The notes under the pieces are model-generated. The model did no database searches. It was not told where the DNA came from and saw only the letters and a list, made by a program, of their open reading frames with translations. This document shows, piece after piece, positions 23,284-35,800 of a stretch of 64,000 nt of DNA. Numbering within the stretch: the first letter of the stretch is position 1; every line of letters begins with the position of its first letter. The DNA is from Pisolithus tinctorius (Eukaryota > Basidiomycota > Agaricomycetes > Boletales > Pisolithaceae), in assembly GCA_024663395.1 (NCBI GenBank), contig JANFAH010000018.1, positions 992,001-1,056,000 of the forward strand. Reading direction: 5' to 3'. The translations under genes were made by a program, and so were the position numbers.

Positions 23284-24866
23284 CCACATCATTCAAGGTG
23301 CAGTGCTCTCTACCTTCATTGCACAAGCAACCATGTCAAACGTTCCATGCGACGTGAGTTGCTATTATCTGACATCATTCTCGTCGTTGACTTTGTTTCC
23401 CAGGCTGCATTGAGTATTCCTTTCACGCCATCCCTGATTCAACACAAACTCTGTGACCTCTCACCCGCCTATGGAGTGTAGACAAATACATTATTTGTGC
23501 GGCAAGTTGGAACAAGCCTGAGCGGAAGTCCTCTACATAGGTGATATGGGTTCTTATTCATATAGATTTCTGTCTCAACTATAAAGATGTGCAATAGCCT
23601 ACCCTCACATGTGTGTAGGGCACAGCACAAACGCGCATTCATCCAGCTGAGCGCAAGTGAGTCACCAAACGAGGGCTGAGGGTAACAATAATGGCAGGTT
23701 GGTGGTCACGCATACTATTCTGATCCAATCAATCACGCCCAGATGATCCTCCTTAATCATGCCCATGGCGAACTACCGAGCAAGTGAGCCAAAGCGAACG
23801 AAAAGATAAGGAAAAAGCCAGGTAATGTACAATTTCTGCGGCGTCCACACGAGTCCAATGATCTTCAATTGAACGTGCGTATTTTCTTGATGATCTGGTC
23901 ATCTGAACCAAATGACAGAAAGTTAGAGGTGAGGTTAAATTTCATGTTGGCAAATATGAGCTGATGATTAGCGTGAGGGACAACTTTGCGTTGCAGGCGA
24001 GCGTGCGCACCTGATGTAATACGAAAACTTGTAGGGGTCCTACGTCAGCGAAGAAGCCCATGCGTTATTCACAACACCATCAACAACTTCTCCTTTGAAC
24101 AGCTTGAAAACGTGTGACAAACTCAGCCTGTCCACTTCTGACGATGTCTATTCCTCTGTCGGTGTCCAGGATCGAGACTGCAGCGATAATGTAGCCATAC
24201 TGACCTGAGCATGTACCTTCGACGTTTGCACACAGCTTGGACTCCGAGAGTTGGAGTATGCAGGGTCCGAAGTACGAAGGGTGGAGCAAGATCGTGTGGG
24301 TGAGTTCTTTCTGTAAAATGAGGTACATAGTCGCACAATTGGAGAGACAGAAGTACTTGCAATGGAGAACATAGTGGGGACGTAACACATCCCCCGAGCG
24401 ACACGGGCTCGTAAAATGAACGTGGAGATTTTACCCCTGGTGTAATTTGACTCAAGAAACTATGCTGTTTGGTTAGGAGTTCGAGTAGCCACGCTGTTTC
24501 GACATCTGGGCACGAGGATACCTCACTGCCAATGCACGTTAGATGTGCGGGTAAGCAGCTCTCTCCTGCATAAGTACTTATCAACTACTTGCCAGGTCAC
24601 TGACAACAGTATCATGCCGTTCCAAATTCTTTCTTCTATCTGCAGGCGTATCGTAACAGCCGCCCTATGTGAGCATTCTCTCACAGCGGTCCGATTATCT
24701 ATGCTGCTAAACTCCATTCTCAGGGTTTCTTCACCTCTTTCTTGGGGCATGGCTTTTCCAAGGCACTCCTCCACATGATGATCATACAAGGGTCAGCTAT
24801 AATGCACAGGACGATGAAACTAATCGTTTCCGGAGGAGTACTTCTAGTACCGGTTGGTCTCTGACC
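23284..24866. other. Intergenic, no convincing gene
   Basis: Short frames exist on both strands (for example minus 24,584-24,123 and plus 24,545-24,778), but none has a domain or splice pattern I can support. The last part should contain the promoter of the HET gene at 24,867. Confidence 0.45.
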
Positions 24867-27276
24867 ATGCCCAACGTCTCTGCAGACATGCCCCCCCGTC
24901 CAGAATTCACCCCGTTCACAATTCCATACCTTTGCGTGTCCAAGCCATATGATGGGAAAGGGTTCCGGACATATCCAGAGCGCCACGGTTGGATCATACA
25001 CATGAAAGACGAGAAATGTCATGTCCTCTGTCCACCAGGCATTTGCCGTGACGGCATGAGCCTGGCAGACATTGGCCACACGAGGCAGGCCCAACCGCCA
25101 ATATTATCGCGTGTCGACGGAATGCCAGTCACTGCCAGTGACAAAGTTGCGTTCCTCCAAGCTTGGCTCTTCTTTGGCGTCCTCACGGAAGTCTCCGCTT
25201 TATGCGGACTCGAGCTTGATGTCGAAGTAGAGTTCATTGTTGGCAATGGATCTGTCTCCACTGCGAAGCTCAATGGCTTACCAGGGAGATGGTTCGCGGC
25301 TGCAGTGAAGAAGAATCGAGCAGGTGATCCTGCGCTCATGGAACATATTCTATCGATCGCGCGACATGCAGTCTTAATGCTTTCTGAAGAGCTTGCCAAG
25401 GATGGTACCCGGAGGTTCGAGTACACGTACGCTGAATGTCGTGTCCTGCACTCTCTCGACATCACCGCCCGTATTGTCGCTCTGCACCTGCTTTTGCACG
25501 TATACATTCCCGGATTTATGGTGACCAATGAGAATGGATGGGGCCACGAGAGGATCTTGAAAAGCGTGGACTGGACCGGCCGCGAATGTGAGGGATTGGA
25601 CCAGTTGTCCGATATAGCGCAGACGGAACTCGCAGAGCAAGGTTGGTGCACGAGCGAGATTTACCTGCTAGCACCTGACGACCTGGCCTTCGCATCCCTC
25701 CTCACTCGCCCGAGAATCAGGGATCATTCCGGCTGTGGAGATGTTATTTGTAATGCATATCAGACAGATGAGGCAACTTACGTTGCGAGGCATGTGCAGG
25801 ACGGATGCAGCTGCAACTTTGTGGGTGTACCGACAAGTCTTTTGGTTAATGCATTGTCCCAGGACAAGGTTCCGAAACTGTGTATTACTGAGCAGTTGGA
25901 GTTACAAATGGTTGTAGAAGACAACTACCCATATATTGCGTTCTCCCATGTTTGTACGTCTCCAATGCTGTTTACTCCTTCCTCCACTGATCTTCAGTCT
26001 CCATTAAGGGGCCGATGGGCTTGGAAACCCACTCACAAATGCACTTCCTAGATGCCAGCTTCGCCGATTGCGGGATTTTGCAAACGAGCTATACCACATA
26101 CACAATCCTGCATTAACCTCTGAATCAGCTGACTTGCCAGTCGCACTTTGGCTGGACACGCTCTGCATACCCGTCGAGCCAAGCGCGAGAGCGTACTGCA
26201 AGAAAGCCATCCAGCTCCTAGGGAAGACTTTCAATGAAGCAGATGCAGTCTTGGTTCTCGATCGGGAACTCGAAATCGTCAAATCTGCTGCAGCGTCATT
26301 TTTGGAACTGGGGCTGCGCATCCTGTGCAGTGGCTGGATGAAGCGCCTATGGACACTACAAGAGGCAACACTGGCAAGTGAGGCGCATAACGTAAGCCTC
26401 CTGTACTTCCAGATGCGCGATGGACCTTTCTTGTACCAGAAATACGATCGCAATAGAAGTGCGTTACGATGTGTCGACGAATGCACAACCAAGATCCAGG
26501 CAGAGGAGCAGTCTCTTCTTCACGATAGAGGTATAATGCTGGAGCTCGGGGCGCAACTACCATCCGTGGGCATGATGCGCAATATGCGACAAGGCTGGTC
26601 GCCATTCAAGGTCATACATTCTGCCATAGAGCATCGGTCAACTAGCAAAGCCGAAGACGTACCGGTATGCATTGCCTCCCTATTGGGCAAAGACCTATCT
26701 ACTATTCTTTCTGGTGCGAACGTAGAGCAACAAATGGTCAACTTCTACGTTCTCATGTGGGAGGTCCCACTTGGTGTGATGTGGTGCGAGGAACCAGAGA
26801 AACTAAGCATTAAGCCGTTTCGTTGGGCGCCCCTGTCGATCACTGCCTGCCTGCAAACCACTTTCATGGGTTGGGAGGATTGCGTTTGCGACTCTGCTGG
26901 CCTGCATGTCAGGTACGGTGGCTTTGTCTTTGCTGAGAGCGAAGAAGAACGGCATGATTCGGAGGCAATGCTTCCCCACGTCATTGACATGGTATCTGCT
27001 GAGACAGACGGTGTATTAGGGCAGCTTTTTGCTCTTCCACGACGGGCACATCGGGAAATTTCACTGCAGCGAAATTTAGCAGTGATAGTCAGGCATGACA
27101 ATCATCCTGGTATGCATCCCACTGCTGTGATCGTGATCGTTGAGGGCACTGTCGAGGTGGACAGTGAGATGCAATTGACTGAGTTTGTGTGCAGAATTGT
27201 TGGTTACATGTATCTCCAGTCTCCAGGTCGAGCTCCAGGAACGGCGGTTCGTGTCCACGCTACAGCGGTCGATTAG
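24867..27276 (+). CDS. HET-domain protein, two exons, apparently intact
   Basis: Exon 1 24867-25953 and exon 2 26009-27276 flank a 55-bp intron (GTACGT...TTAAG). Together they give 785 codons including the TAG stop. The intron falls inside the HET signature and splicing restores it: YIAFSHVW-ADGLGNP. Downstream are LWLDTLCIPV, NEADAVLVLDRELE and CSGWMKRLWTLQEATL, the usual HET blocks. HET proteins control heterokaryon incompatibility or other nonself responses; no other domain is recognised in the ~340-residue N-terminal or ~400-residue C-terminal part. Unlike the two WD40-TPR-HET copies it has no stop or frameshift, so it is the best candidate for an active HET gene here. The start is the first ATG with an open frame; MPPRPEF (24,888) is an alternative. 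Confidence 0.85.
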
Positions 27277-27778
27277 ATGTGGTTTATAACTTGATGTCCC
27301 AAGTTTGTAGGAGTGTGGAACATCCGAGTCCATACGCTCTTCATATGCACATTTATATAAGCAAAACAAGTTCAAATCAGTGGAGTATAAACTTGAAAGA
27401 GCGATGGCAATTGCTTACTTCGAAAGGTGTCGTGGAAATGAGTGGATTTTTTCTCCCATTAAACGTTCACTCAGCCGCAGTACCTCCCCCTCATTCTAAC
27501 TCTCTGCAGCTGTGATGACCTTGGCGCCAGCTCATCCAAGGCACACACCTTGTTACCCACTCCAGTCCTGCACTGGATATCGGTCGGTCACCGGCCTTCC
27601 ATCATACCAGTATGCTCATACGCTGTAAGGGAGCGACAACGCATCCATCGTTTGACCGGTTGGGTAATTCCACTCTTCAGTGCACTTCGTGACCCGCAAT
27701 ACTCCTGCAAACTCTGCTTTCCCTCATCCCTTTCTCTGGCTTCTCATTGATGGTTCCCACGTGTACTTGGTTCCTTCA
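27277..27778. other. Intergenic, no gene seen
   Basis: Sequence between the HET gene stop and the boundary of duplication copy B. Short frames only. Confidence 0.5.
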
Positions 27779-28733
27779 AGGTTTGCGATGGGGAGTTAGG
27801 TACACATTCGGTTTGGACGTTTGAACGTTGACTAGATGGCCGAATGTGCTGAGATGGTGTGGTGTGGCGGAGGACCTTCACGAAGAGGCGCAGGAGATAC
27901 CACGAGTCAGGAAGGAGCCTCAAAGGAACCGCAGCCCAACGGTTGTCTTGGGAGGTGCTAGCGTAGTAGACACTAGCGAATCGTTTGTCATGGTACTTCC
28001 AAAGAGCGATCGGCAACAGTACTTCCTAGCGATCTTGGCACGGAAGCAGCTGTGTAGTGACTAGTGCTAGCGGTCGTGATCACTTCAACTTACGGATAAC
28101 ATATATGGCGACGCAGAGCTACAATGAGGACGACGATGACGTTGAGGTCAGAACGGAAGTGCTTTCTGGGGAACATTCCGAAAACCACTCGAGAGGGATT
28201 TCATCGAATTCATGATACCACACGAGAATTATCTACAGAACGGGATTGAGGGTCTCATAAATAGCAAAAAATGGTAGTAGAAGGAGAAGCCATTGAGACT
28301 GTCGCCGTCCATGGCATATGAATATGAGCATTTCTCCAACACAGCCCCATGTATTGCATAAATAAGTAGGTAGCAATTGAACTAACGAAAACAACGCAAA
28401 AAGAAAAGCAATCAAGATAAAGGTTGAAATGCAGACCAGCCTGACTCAGCTCAAATCCCCATATGCGTGTCACAGGATTTCTAAGACTTTCGCCCGAATG
28501 TTCTTTGGGGTGATGTTAGTTCCAAGCCCCGGGACGACAATTTCGTTTCCCGTAGCAATTCTCTTGTACGTTCCATTCGACTGCTGTATGAGAAGCAATG
28601 CGTTGAATGGCTGTCCGAGGCAGGCAATCATCGCTAGTGCGCGAGTGTAGTTGTCCACCGGAGCCACGACTTCATCCGAGTTAGAGTTAGTGTCAGACTC
28701 CGAGCCATCTCCCCAAGTAACCCCATTACTCGG

Positions 28734-29084
28734 TGTAGGGAATGTAATTTCCCTACTAGGGGAATTGTTTTATTTTGTTCATTTTATTCAGTTTGATTCT
28801 AGGTGTTTTTTCTGCTAGTGGTACTTAGAATTTCGCATTTTGGTCGCTTAGTCAGCACTACCTAGTACTGGATGTAGTTAGTTTTTTAAAAAAAAACAAA
28901 AGAGACGAGTTACCACAGACGAGAGACGAAATCGAGCAGGTCGTTTCCCTGCACCCAGACAGCCATAGAAGCCCTCAGACGTCCCCTCTATCCTTGCACA
29001 GGCTATAGAAGCCCCTTTGGCCTACTCACTCCCCTCAGACAATCCAACTACCAGTCTTCTCCCCATTAAATCTCTTTTCCTACA
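28734..29084 (+). repeat. 5' LTR of element 2
   Basis: TGTAGGGAATG...TTTCCTACA, 351 bp. The 5' tip folds as GTAGGGAA/TTTCCCTAC. It is followed after 2 nt by the primer-binding site. Confidence 0.92.
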
Positions 29085-29086
29085 AC

Positions 29087-29104
29087 TGGAGCCCACCGCG
29101 AGGG
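29087..29104 (+). promoter_or_regulatory. tRNA primer-binding site of element 2
   Basis: TGGAGCCCACCGCGAGGG, 2 nt after the LTR; the same class as in elements 1 and 3. Confidence 0.8.
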
Positions 29105-29309
29105 GCTTCTGTCTTAGCCTGGCACCCATCCAACCCTTCCCAGATTTTATTTTTCAGTCTCCAGCTTCGTTTTCGCAATTTTCAGGCTCAGTTCAGCAGA
29201 TTTTTGCCTTTTGGCCTCGTTTTGCAGTCACTTCGCTCGCAACTTCGTGTTTTCCCACTCGCGCACACTCACATATCAAGCACTCGCACTCGTGTTACCC
29301 ACTATCTTC

Positions 29310-30695
29310 ATGCTTGGCCTCAAAATTCCGTGCCAAGGCTCGCCCAAAGCACCGAGCTTCTCTGGGCGCCCCGAGGACCTTCAAAGTTATTTTGATGACA
29401 TAATCGACTTCTGTGATGGATTCGGCCTCTCGGACGGGCTCGCGCGCATCAAATTTGCGCTCAAATATGTGCCTTTCGAATCGGCGGACCTCTGGTCCCA
29501 CTTTGTCAGTAGTAGTCAAGGAGATTGGGCTCGTTTTACCTCGGAAATCACTCAGCAGTACCCAGAATTGGACGAAACGAGTCGAAGTCATGCCACCGAG
29601 CTTGCCAGCCTAAAGGTTGGATTTGCGAGTTCAGATGTCATCTCAATGTCATCCCTAGGGCAATATTATCGCAATTTCTGTCGAATTTCGTTATCTCTTG
29701 AGAACCTACTGGGTCCGTTGCCCCACCTGGCCAGTATGTTCAAGTATGGGTTCCCTCCAGAGTTCAGGCGAGAGGTGCTCGAACACCACGACGCATCAGA
29801 GTATTCTGTACTCAGTCTAATGTCTACAGCTAAGGAGGTCCTGAGGTCAAGCGGCGGCCTCTGGAAGAGCAGCAAGGTCGACAGTTCGCGCGCGCAGCCA
29901 CCACAAGCCTCGGACAGCCGTACACCCCGCCGTTCGTATTCGTTCTGCTTCTTCTGCGGACTTTCGGGCCATATTCGGGCTGGTTGCCATTCATACAAGT
30001 CGTATTTAGCTTCGGGAAAGTGTCTACTCATAAACGGCCGTGTTGTTCTACCTACAGGACTGGAAATCCCACGCGAAGTTGCCAGACGGACTCTGCGAGA
30101 CCGTCTCGACAACTGGTCTTTGCTGACAAGCCAGCTTGAGGCTCGTACAGGCCCATCGCCCGCTCGCTCGCTTTCACCCACAGCCGCGCCCTCTCGAAGC
30201 ATGTTCGACACACCATCACGTGTACCCGCTCGAATGGGCGTTGTGTCTACTCGGTCCCTACCTACTCTCCAGCTCGAGCCAGCAGTACCAGACCCACCAG
30301 CCGTTCCGTCTCGTCGCTCGTCAGCCGAGCGCTCTCGTAGCTCACCGCACGCGCAGCCACAGTCGAGGTGGCCATGTGGCCGAGGCCGATCGCCCTCGCG
30401 TCCTTGTTCACGCTCGCGCTCGCAGACTCGAACAGGTTCGTACACACGTTCGAAAGATGATTTCATACCAGTCCAGTCATATGCCTGCGGCCTGAAGCAG
30501 CATCGCGCTCGAAGGCGCTCATGTTCATATTCGACTAGTAGCTCACCCCCTTCTTCCTTGTTGTCATCATCATCCTCGCGCTCGCACTCTCGCTCACACT
30601 CAAGGAAGGTGACCTCATACATCCGTTCCAAGCCGAAGCGGTCACGCAGCCGCAGCCGCAGTCGCACGCCCCGGTGCTCTCGAAGAGTGTGTTAA
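29310..30695 (+). CDS. Gag protein of element 2 with RS-rich C terminus
   Basis: First ATG 29310, stop TAA 30693-30695, 461 residues. The order is gag capsid-like region (APSFSGRPEDLQSYFDDI...FPPEFRREVLEHHD), a canonical CCHC knuckle CFFCGLSGHIRAGC, a Pro/Ser/Arg-rich linker, then a long Arg-Ser-rich tail (SRSRSQTRTGS, SRSHSRSHSR, SRSRSRSRTPR). Gag packages the element RNA in particles. The RS tail is unusual for gag and resembles splicing-factor RS domains, which could direct RNA binding or nuclear entry (inference). The frame is open throughout, so the protein may be made. Confidence 0.85.
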   Translation: MLGLKIPCQGSPKAPSFSGRPEDLQSYFDDIIDFCDGFGLSDGLARIKFALKYVPFESADLWSHFVSSSQGDWARFTSEITQQYPELDETSRSHATELASLKVGFASSDVISMSSLGQYYRNFCRISLSLENLLGPLPHLASMFKYGFPPEFRREVLEHHDASEYSVLSLMSTAKEVLRSSGGLWKSSKVDSSRAQPPQASDSRTPRRSYSFCFFCGLSGHIRAGCHSYKSYLASGKCLLINGRVVLPTGLEIPREVARRTLRDRLDNWSLLTSQLEARTGPSPARSLSPTAAPSRSMFDTPSRVPARMGVVSTRSLPTLQLEPAVPDPPAVPSRRSSAERSRSSPHAQPQSRWPCGRGRSPSRPCSRSRSQTRTGSYTRSKDDFIPVQSYACGLKQHRARRRSCSYSTSSSPPSSLLSSSSSRSHSRSHSRKVTSYIRSKPKRSRSRSRSRTPRCSRRVC

Positions 30696-30979
30696 CGCTT
30701 CGTATCGCACGAGTTATGTTATGTTTTTCGTTTCTTTTTTTTGTTTATGGATCTTACAGTATCTCGTACGGATTTACCTACGTCGTTATGCGGAGTTTTC
30801 AGTACATTGGATATATTTAATTTTTCTTTTGTTTCGTTCTGTGTTTTACCCCCCAGGCTCGAGTCCCTCGCAGAACGCCGACCAGCAGCACACTTGGCGC
30901 CGTCTCGTGTTGTACACAGCACCTCGCATGCATGGATACAGTTCCCTCAAGGCGTGCCGTCGACGAAACCACAGTAGAC

Positions 30980-32170
30980 ACAGCCCGCCACCTGGCAAGA
31001 CCGGTGTTCCCCTCGTGTTGAGCGTGTATCTCGCCCGTTTCTCCGCCAGGTCTCTCGCGTTTTGGGGACAAGATATTACTCGACGAGACCTCTCCAGGGA
31101 TCCCAAGAACGTTTTGGTGCGCTCAGCGGTTCCGGAGTTATTCTGCATTTTGTGCGCACGAGGTCTGCTGATCGTATCTCTCGCGTTTCTTCGCCGTTCC
31201 TCTCGCTTTTTGTGGGGATGATAGTCCTCGACAACTGCTCCCTGTTGATATCTGGATTGTTCTTATAGGTCCAGTGGCTCCGGAGGTATTTGCGTTTTTG
31301 TGCGAAGGCCCATCCCCGAGGTCTTGCTGGAGTAGCTCACGCAGTTCTGCGCCTTTCCTCTCGCTTTTTGGGCAGCCCGTTCCCCTCGCCGAGACCTCTC
31401 TGGGGACGCTTCGTTCGTCAAATTCCGCGCAGTCGTTGTGGAGATATGACCGTTTTCGTGTTTGGAGGGAGGATATGTAATTTCGCGCACAAGTCGGGAT
31501 CGGGTGGTCCGATCGTTGTGCTTCCTCCTTCTCCGTAATCGCAAAGGAGTCCCCTACTGCCTCCCTGACTTTCGTGTCGATCGCCCCAGCCGTTGCCGTT
31601 CGAGGGGTTCACCTCTCCTTGCCCTTGAGGTCTCGTGGTCGTATCTCGGGCGCCTCCGCGCCGTTCCTCTCGCTTTTCGGGTCGTTCATTCCTCTCGCTG
31701 AGCCCTTCCCAGGGGCACCTAGTCCGTCCAGTTCCGCGCCGCCATTGCGGAGATACACTCCGTTTTGTCCCTAGAGGCACATTTCGACAGTTTTGCAGAT
31801 ATCTCGGGGCTGAGTGCGTGTATTCGCCCCATTCCTTTTGCACCATCCTCTTCGTATTCCCCTTTGCTGTCTCCTCCAGTTTCGTCTCGTTCCAAGCGTC
31901 TGTCGTTGGTCTGCAGTGTTCCCTCCTCAGTCAACAACGCTGTATGCATGATAGCTCGCCCATTTCACCGCCGGACCTCTCGCTTTTTGGGGACTTTGTA
32001 CTACTCGTCGAGGGCCTTCTGACGGTGTATCATACATCATGCTCGCTACCGCCGTTGTGGAGATGTGCGCCATTTTGTTGTTGCAGGCACCTTAGAACGA
32101 CTCTGCGAGTATCTCGCCCGTTTCTCGAACGGATCTCTCGCTTTTCGGGATCCTGATGCTACTGTTCAAC
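30980..32170 (+). repeat. Degenerate ~155-bp tandem repeats between gag and the 3' LTR of element 2
   Basis: A block like GTATCTCGCCCGTTTCTCCG...CTCTCGCTTTTTGGGG recurs near 31,025, 31,170, 31,325, 31,640, 31,950 and 32,110. A second block (CCGCCGTTGTGGAGATATG-like, then CGTTTTGTG) recurs between them near 31,120, 31,270, 31,425, 31,735 and 32,045. Spacing is about 150-160 bp, or double that where a copy is degraded. No open frame is kept, so it looks non-coding. Confidence 0.65.
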
Positions 32171-32485
32171 AGCTTCAGAATGGTACCTTTCCCGTCGTCA
32201 TCGCTGCAGAACTCATGGCTACATTTGGTTTTTGGTGGATGAGGGTACCCTTTGGGCAGATTTATGGATATCTCAGGATTGGGGTCGCGGGCTCTCTCTG
32301 TTCGTTTTGCGCTGTGCTCGTCGCATTCCCTTCTACCATCGTGTCTTGTTTCGTGCCATCTCGAGCAACTGTTTTTCATCGACGAGGCGTTGTCTTGCCC
32401 CCCTCCCTCGTGGCTTCAGATTCTTGTATAGTCGAGCTGCCTTTGAGTTGACTGGGGACAGTCAATATCTCAAGTACCCCTGGGA

Positions 32486-32836
32486 TGTAGGGAATGTAAT
32501 TTCCCTACTAGGGGAATTGTTTTATTTTGTTCATTTTATTCAGTTTGATTCTAGGTGTTTTTTCTGCTAGTGGTACTTAGAATTTCGCATTTTGGTCGCT
32601 TAGTCAGCACTACCTAGTACTGGATGTAGTTAGTTTTTTTAAAAAAAACAAAAGAGACGAGTTACCACAGACGAGAGACAAAATCGAGCAGGTTGTTTCC
32701 CTGCACCCAGACAGCCATAGAAGCCCTCAGACGTCCCCTCTATCCTTGCACAGGCTATAGAAGCCCCTTTGGCCTACTCACTCCCCTCAGACAATCCAAC
32801 TACCAGTCTTCTCCCCATTAAATCTCTTTTCCTACA
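32486..32836 (+). repeat. 3' LTR of element 2
   Basis: 351 bp, near-identical to 28734-29084; a T/A-run indel and one or two substitutions are visible. It is preceded by ACCCCTGGGA instead of a clear polypurine tract and followed by TCGG. Confidence 0.92.
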
Positions 32837-35800
32837 TCGGACCTCGGATATGATGAATCCATGCATTCACGAAGACAAATTTCTTTGCCTCGTGTAGTGG
32901 GAGATCATCTGCGGTCGTGAACTCTACATTTCCAAGTCCCGACACCTTGGCATGATAAAGCTTCTCATTATCACTGCATGTGATCTCGAGACTTTTCACA
33001 GAGAAGACGACGCATGGAAGGTGTAGACGTCGGGTTGCAAAGCGGGCGGGGGAAAGAGGATTGATCCTATTGTATATGGTCTGTGCTTGGTGCCGGGTCA
33101 ACTTGCCACGCAATTCATTGATGCACTTTTCCATTTCTTCCCCTTCGAGAGGCGGTGGGTTGTAAGGAATTTGGCTATAAACGGAAATGGAAGCCGGGAG
33201 ACAACTGTTGTATGACGACGACTTCCCTGATCATGCAAGAACAGTAACTTCACCGGTGCGAGCCACAATCTCCTCCAGGAGATGTCCAATAGCATCGGAT
33301 CCTTCACCGTAGTGAGGCCTGATATTGGATTTGAATATACCGATGAGAGAATATGCAGCATCCTCCTCAACCGTCGCATTGCGCGTCGAAGCCAGACGAA
33401 GTTTCTCGTGTACCCCGAGATCGTCTGGAGAGAACGATACAATCGTTCCGCGGGGAATCTTGATAGCATGTGCTAGCTCCTGCATGATCTCTGGAGATTC
33501 CTTGTGGTTTGGGACAATATTGCCAAGATAAGGTTTCCATTCGGAGTCGTAGAAAAAGATGACTCTTGGTGAGAGAAGTTCTTGTAAAGTCCATGCTCGG
33601 GTCATCCATAAACTACCGGTGAGGTCCCCGGGCTTGGACAGATGGGCCACACCAGCGAGGAATACGAGTGTGGCTGCCGAATTCGCATACCATTTGTACA
33701 TGGAAGTAAGAGATTGATTAAGGACGGAACTTGTGGACTTGTCGATACAACAGGTATCTGACCATGCCCAATTGTAACCAAGTCTGCGTGTCTCCTCGCA
33801 GAAATTGCGCAATTTGTTATTCAAGGGCTTGTCCGAAAGGTTCCACATGGTTTTGGCTGTGTTGACATCTCCGAATGACGGCTCGTTCCCTTGCCATGCG
33901 TGCGAGAACATTACATATCCAAAAAAACCTGTAATAGCTCGTCGGATCCGTTCATTGTCTATTTCTGTCATCATGGATGAAACAAGCTCTTTGAACGACA
34001 GATCAGCCTTGAAGATGCGAATCCGCTCAAGACCGTTGCAAAGGCAACCAGAGGTAACATTGATGATGACAAGGGGACAGTTTTTGAGGGTTTTGCGAAT
34101 AATGCAATCGATAACCACAATTGTCTCAGATGGAGAAACGTAGTTATTGCGCAGTTCTGTGAAACTGTCATTTGTGACTATGGGGTTCGTACAGGGGATA
34201 CATACGCTTGATTGAAAAGTCATGAGATTGTTCAATTACCTGCAGCATAGACTTGAAAGCATCGATTGCTTCGTCATACCGTTTTGCTCCATGAAGAACC
34301 AGGTACTTCGTCTCGTAGGCCCAAGGATTGGAGGGATCTACTTTCACTGCCTATGCGGAAACTGTAGGGGACCGGCTTAGACAAGAACACTATGCATACC
34401 ATATTTGCATCCTGCAGTGCATCCTCCCACAATCCTTTTGCCGCTTGAGTTCTGCTCTGCTTCATAAACAGGCCTGCAGGACTAAGGGACGATGCAGCAA
34501 ATCCAAAAGCTTCATCGCCAACTTGCTCGAGTGTCGTGGCACACCTTTTGGTGAAATCTATGGCAGACACTAACATGCAGTCAACCAGACTAGCGGCTAA
34601 AATACGGACCTGCGATCCAGTCAGCAGTTGCCTTGCTCTTCAGGGTCTCCTTGTCTGATGTCCTGATGATGTTGAGGAGAATATCCATGGCTTCGGCAGC
34701 ACATTGTTCAGTAAAGAAGGTTTCACATAGATGTTGCTGAATAACGATATCCAATCCGTTGAACTTCCACCCAAATATCTTCATGGAGGGTTAGATTAGT
34801 AGCTAGTGACGGTAGAGTACTTACGAGCGAGATCGTCACCAGCGGAGGGCATTGTTTGTCCTCGGGGGCTAAGTGCTTCGCACGCTCGATCAATGGTATC
34901 ATACGCTCGAAATTTCCCGTCCTCATGTACATAACTCCAAGAACCTGCGGAGTGTGTCAGCGGTAACGCTTACATGTCTGCGCATGTGAAGCACATGCCT
35001 GGGTGTAAAGGTAGGTGGCCTCATCATTGTTGTTGTTCGCCCTCGCAGCAAGGGCTTCCACATGTGTTATTGCCTCTTCTTGATTTCTGCATTCGAACAC
35101 AAGGATCAACTGAGAGGAATATAGATAAATTGTGAGAAGAACCCAGACCATCTCACATACCTTCAGTAGTAAGAGAAATCTGCTGTTGCACGGCTCACAA
35201 TTGTGAAAGGCAAGATCGAATGTGCGCAGCGCTCGCTCTCGATCGCCCTGGCCAAGTAGAGCACCGCCATTGCAGTATGGCCGATAGAGGATGGCTGAAC
35301 TCGGAGGGACTTGAGATGTGTGTGAGCAAACATGTGCATGGGGCAGCGAGAAAGCAGGCTGAGCTCCTTGGCGTCCTCTATGGCAAGTGCAAAATGTTTT
35401 AAACGCACTCGTATGAGAGCGCGGTTTGCTAGGATGTGGTGGCTGAGACTTGAAGCACTTGTGATCTCTGACAGCAGCATCTCGATGTTCATTGGGTTGC
35501 CCTGTGTCCATGATTCAAGGGCGTCGTCACTCATTTGCACAAGTGGAAGCTGAAAAGCATGGAGTCCATTTAGTAGACCATTAAAGAGTTATGCAGCATA
35601 TGGATTGTTAGTGATGTGATGTTCATTGGTGGATGCACACTTACAGCAGGGGCGAAAACAAGGACATCCTTGAGATTGTGGACCGTGATTTTTCCATCAG
35701 CAGATCCACATGCAAGATATCTCCCGCTTGGTGAGAGAGCGATGCAGTTAATCTCTGTAGTGTGTGTGATGGTGCCACCGATCTGCTTGTGCGACATGCA

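Larger units (their letters stand above)
28734..32836 (+). mobile_element. Gag-only LTR retrotransposon (element 2)
   Basis: LTRs 28734-29084 and 32486-32836 are both 351 bp and nearly identical, flanked by TCGG duplications (28730-28733 and 32837-32840). The paralogous locus at about 17,575-17,590 shows the uninterrupted site. Inside are a primer-binding site (29087-29104), one gag ORF and a tandemly repeated region to the right LTR. No protease, RT or integrase motif is present in any frame, so it must depend on enzymes made elsewhere; the shared primer site makes element-1-like relatives possible helpers (inference). Confidence 0.9.

Noticed and set aside
23060..23413. A 117-codon plus-strand frame
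   Set aside because: It runs through introns of the DUF6534-like gene; the spliced exons match the membrane family better.
25019..27101. Minus-strand frames within 25.0-27.1 kb
   Set aside because: They are shadows of the intact plus-strand HET gene, which has a consistent intron and HET motifs.
29666..30667. A 333-codon minus-strand frame opposite the element 2 gag
   Set aside because: It is the mirror of the Arg/Ser-rich gag tail; such frames stay open from codon bias, and the plus frame has the gag core and CCHC knuckle.
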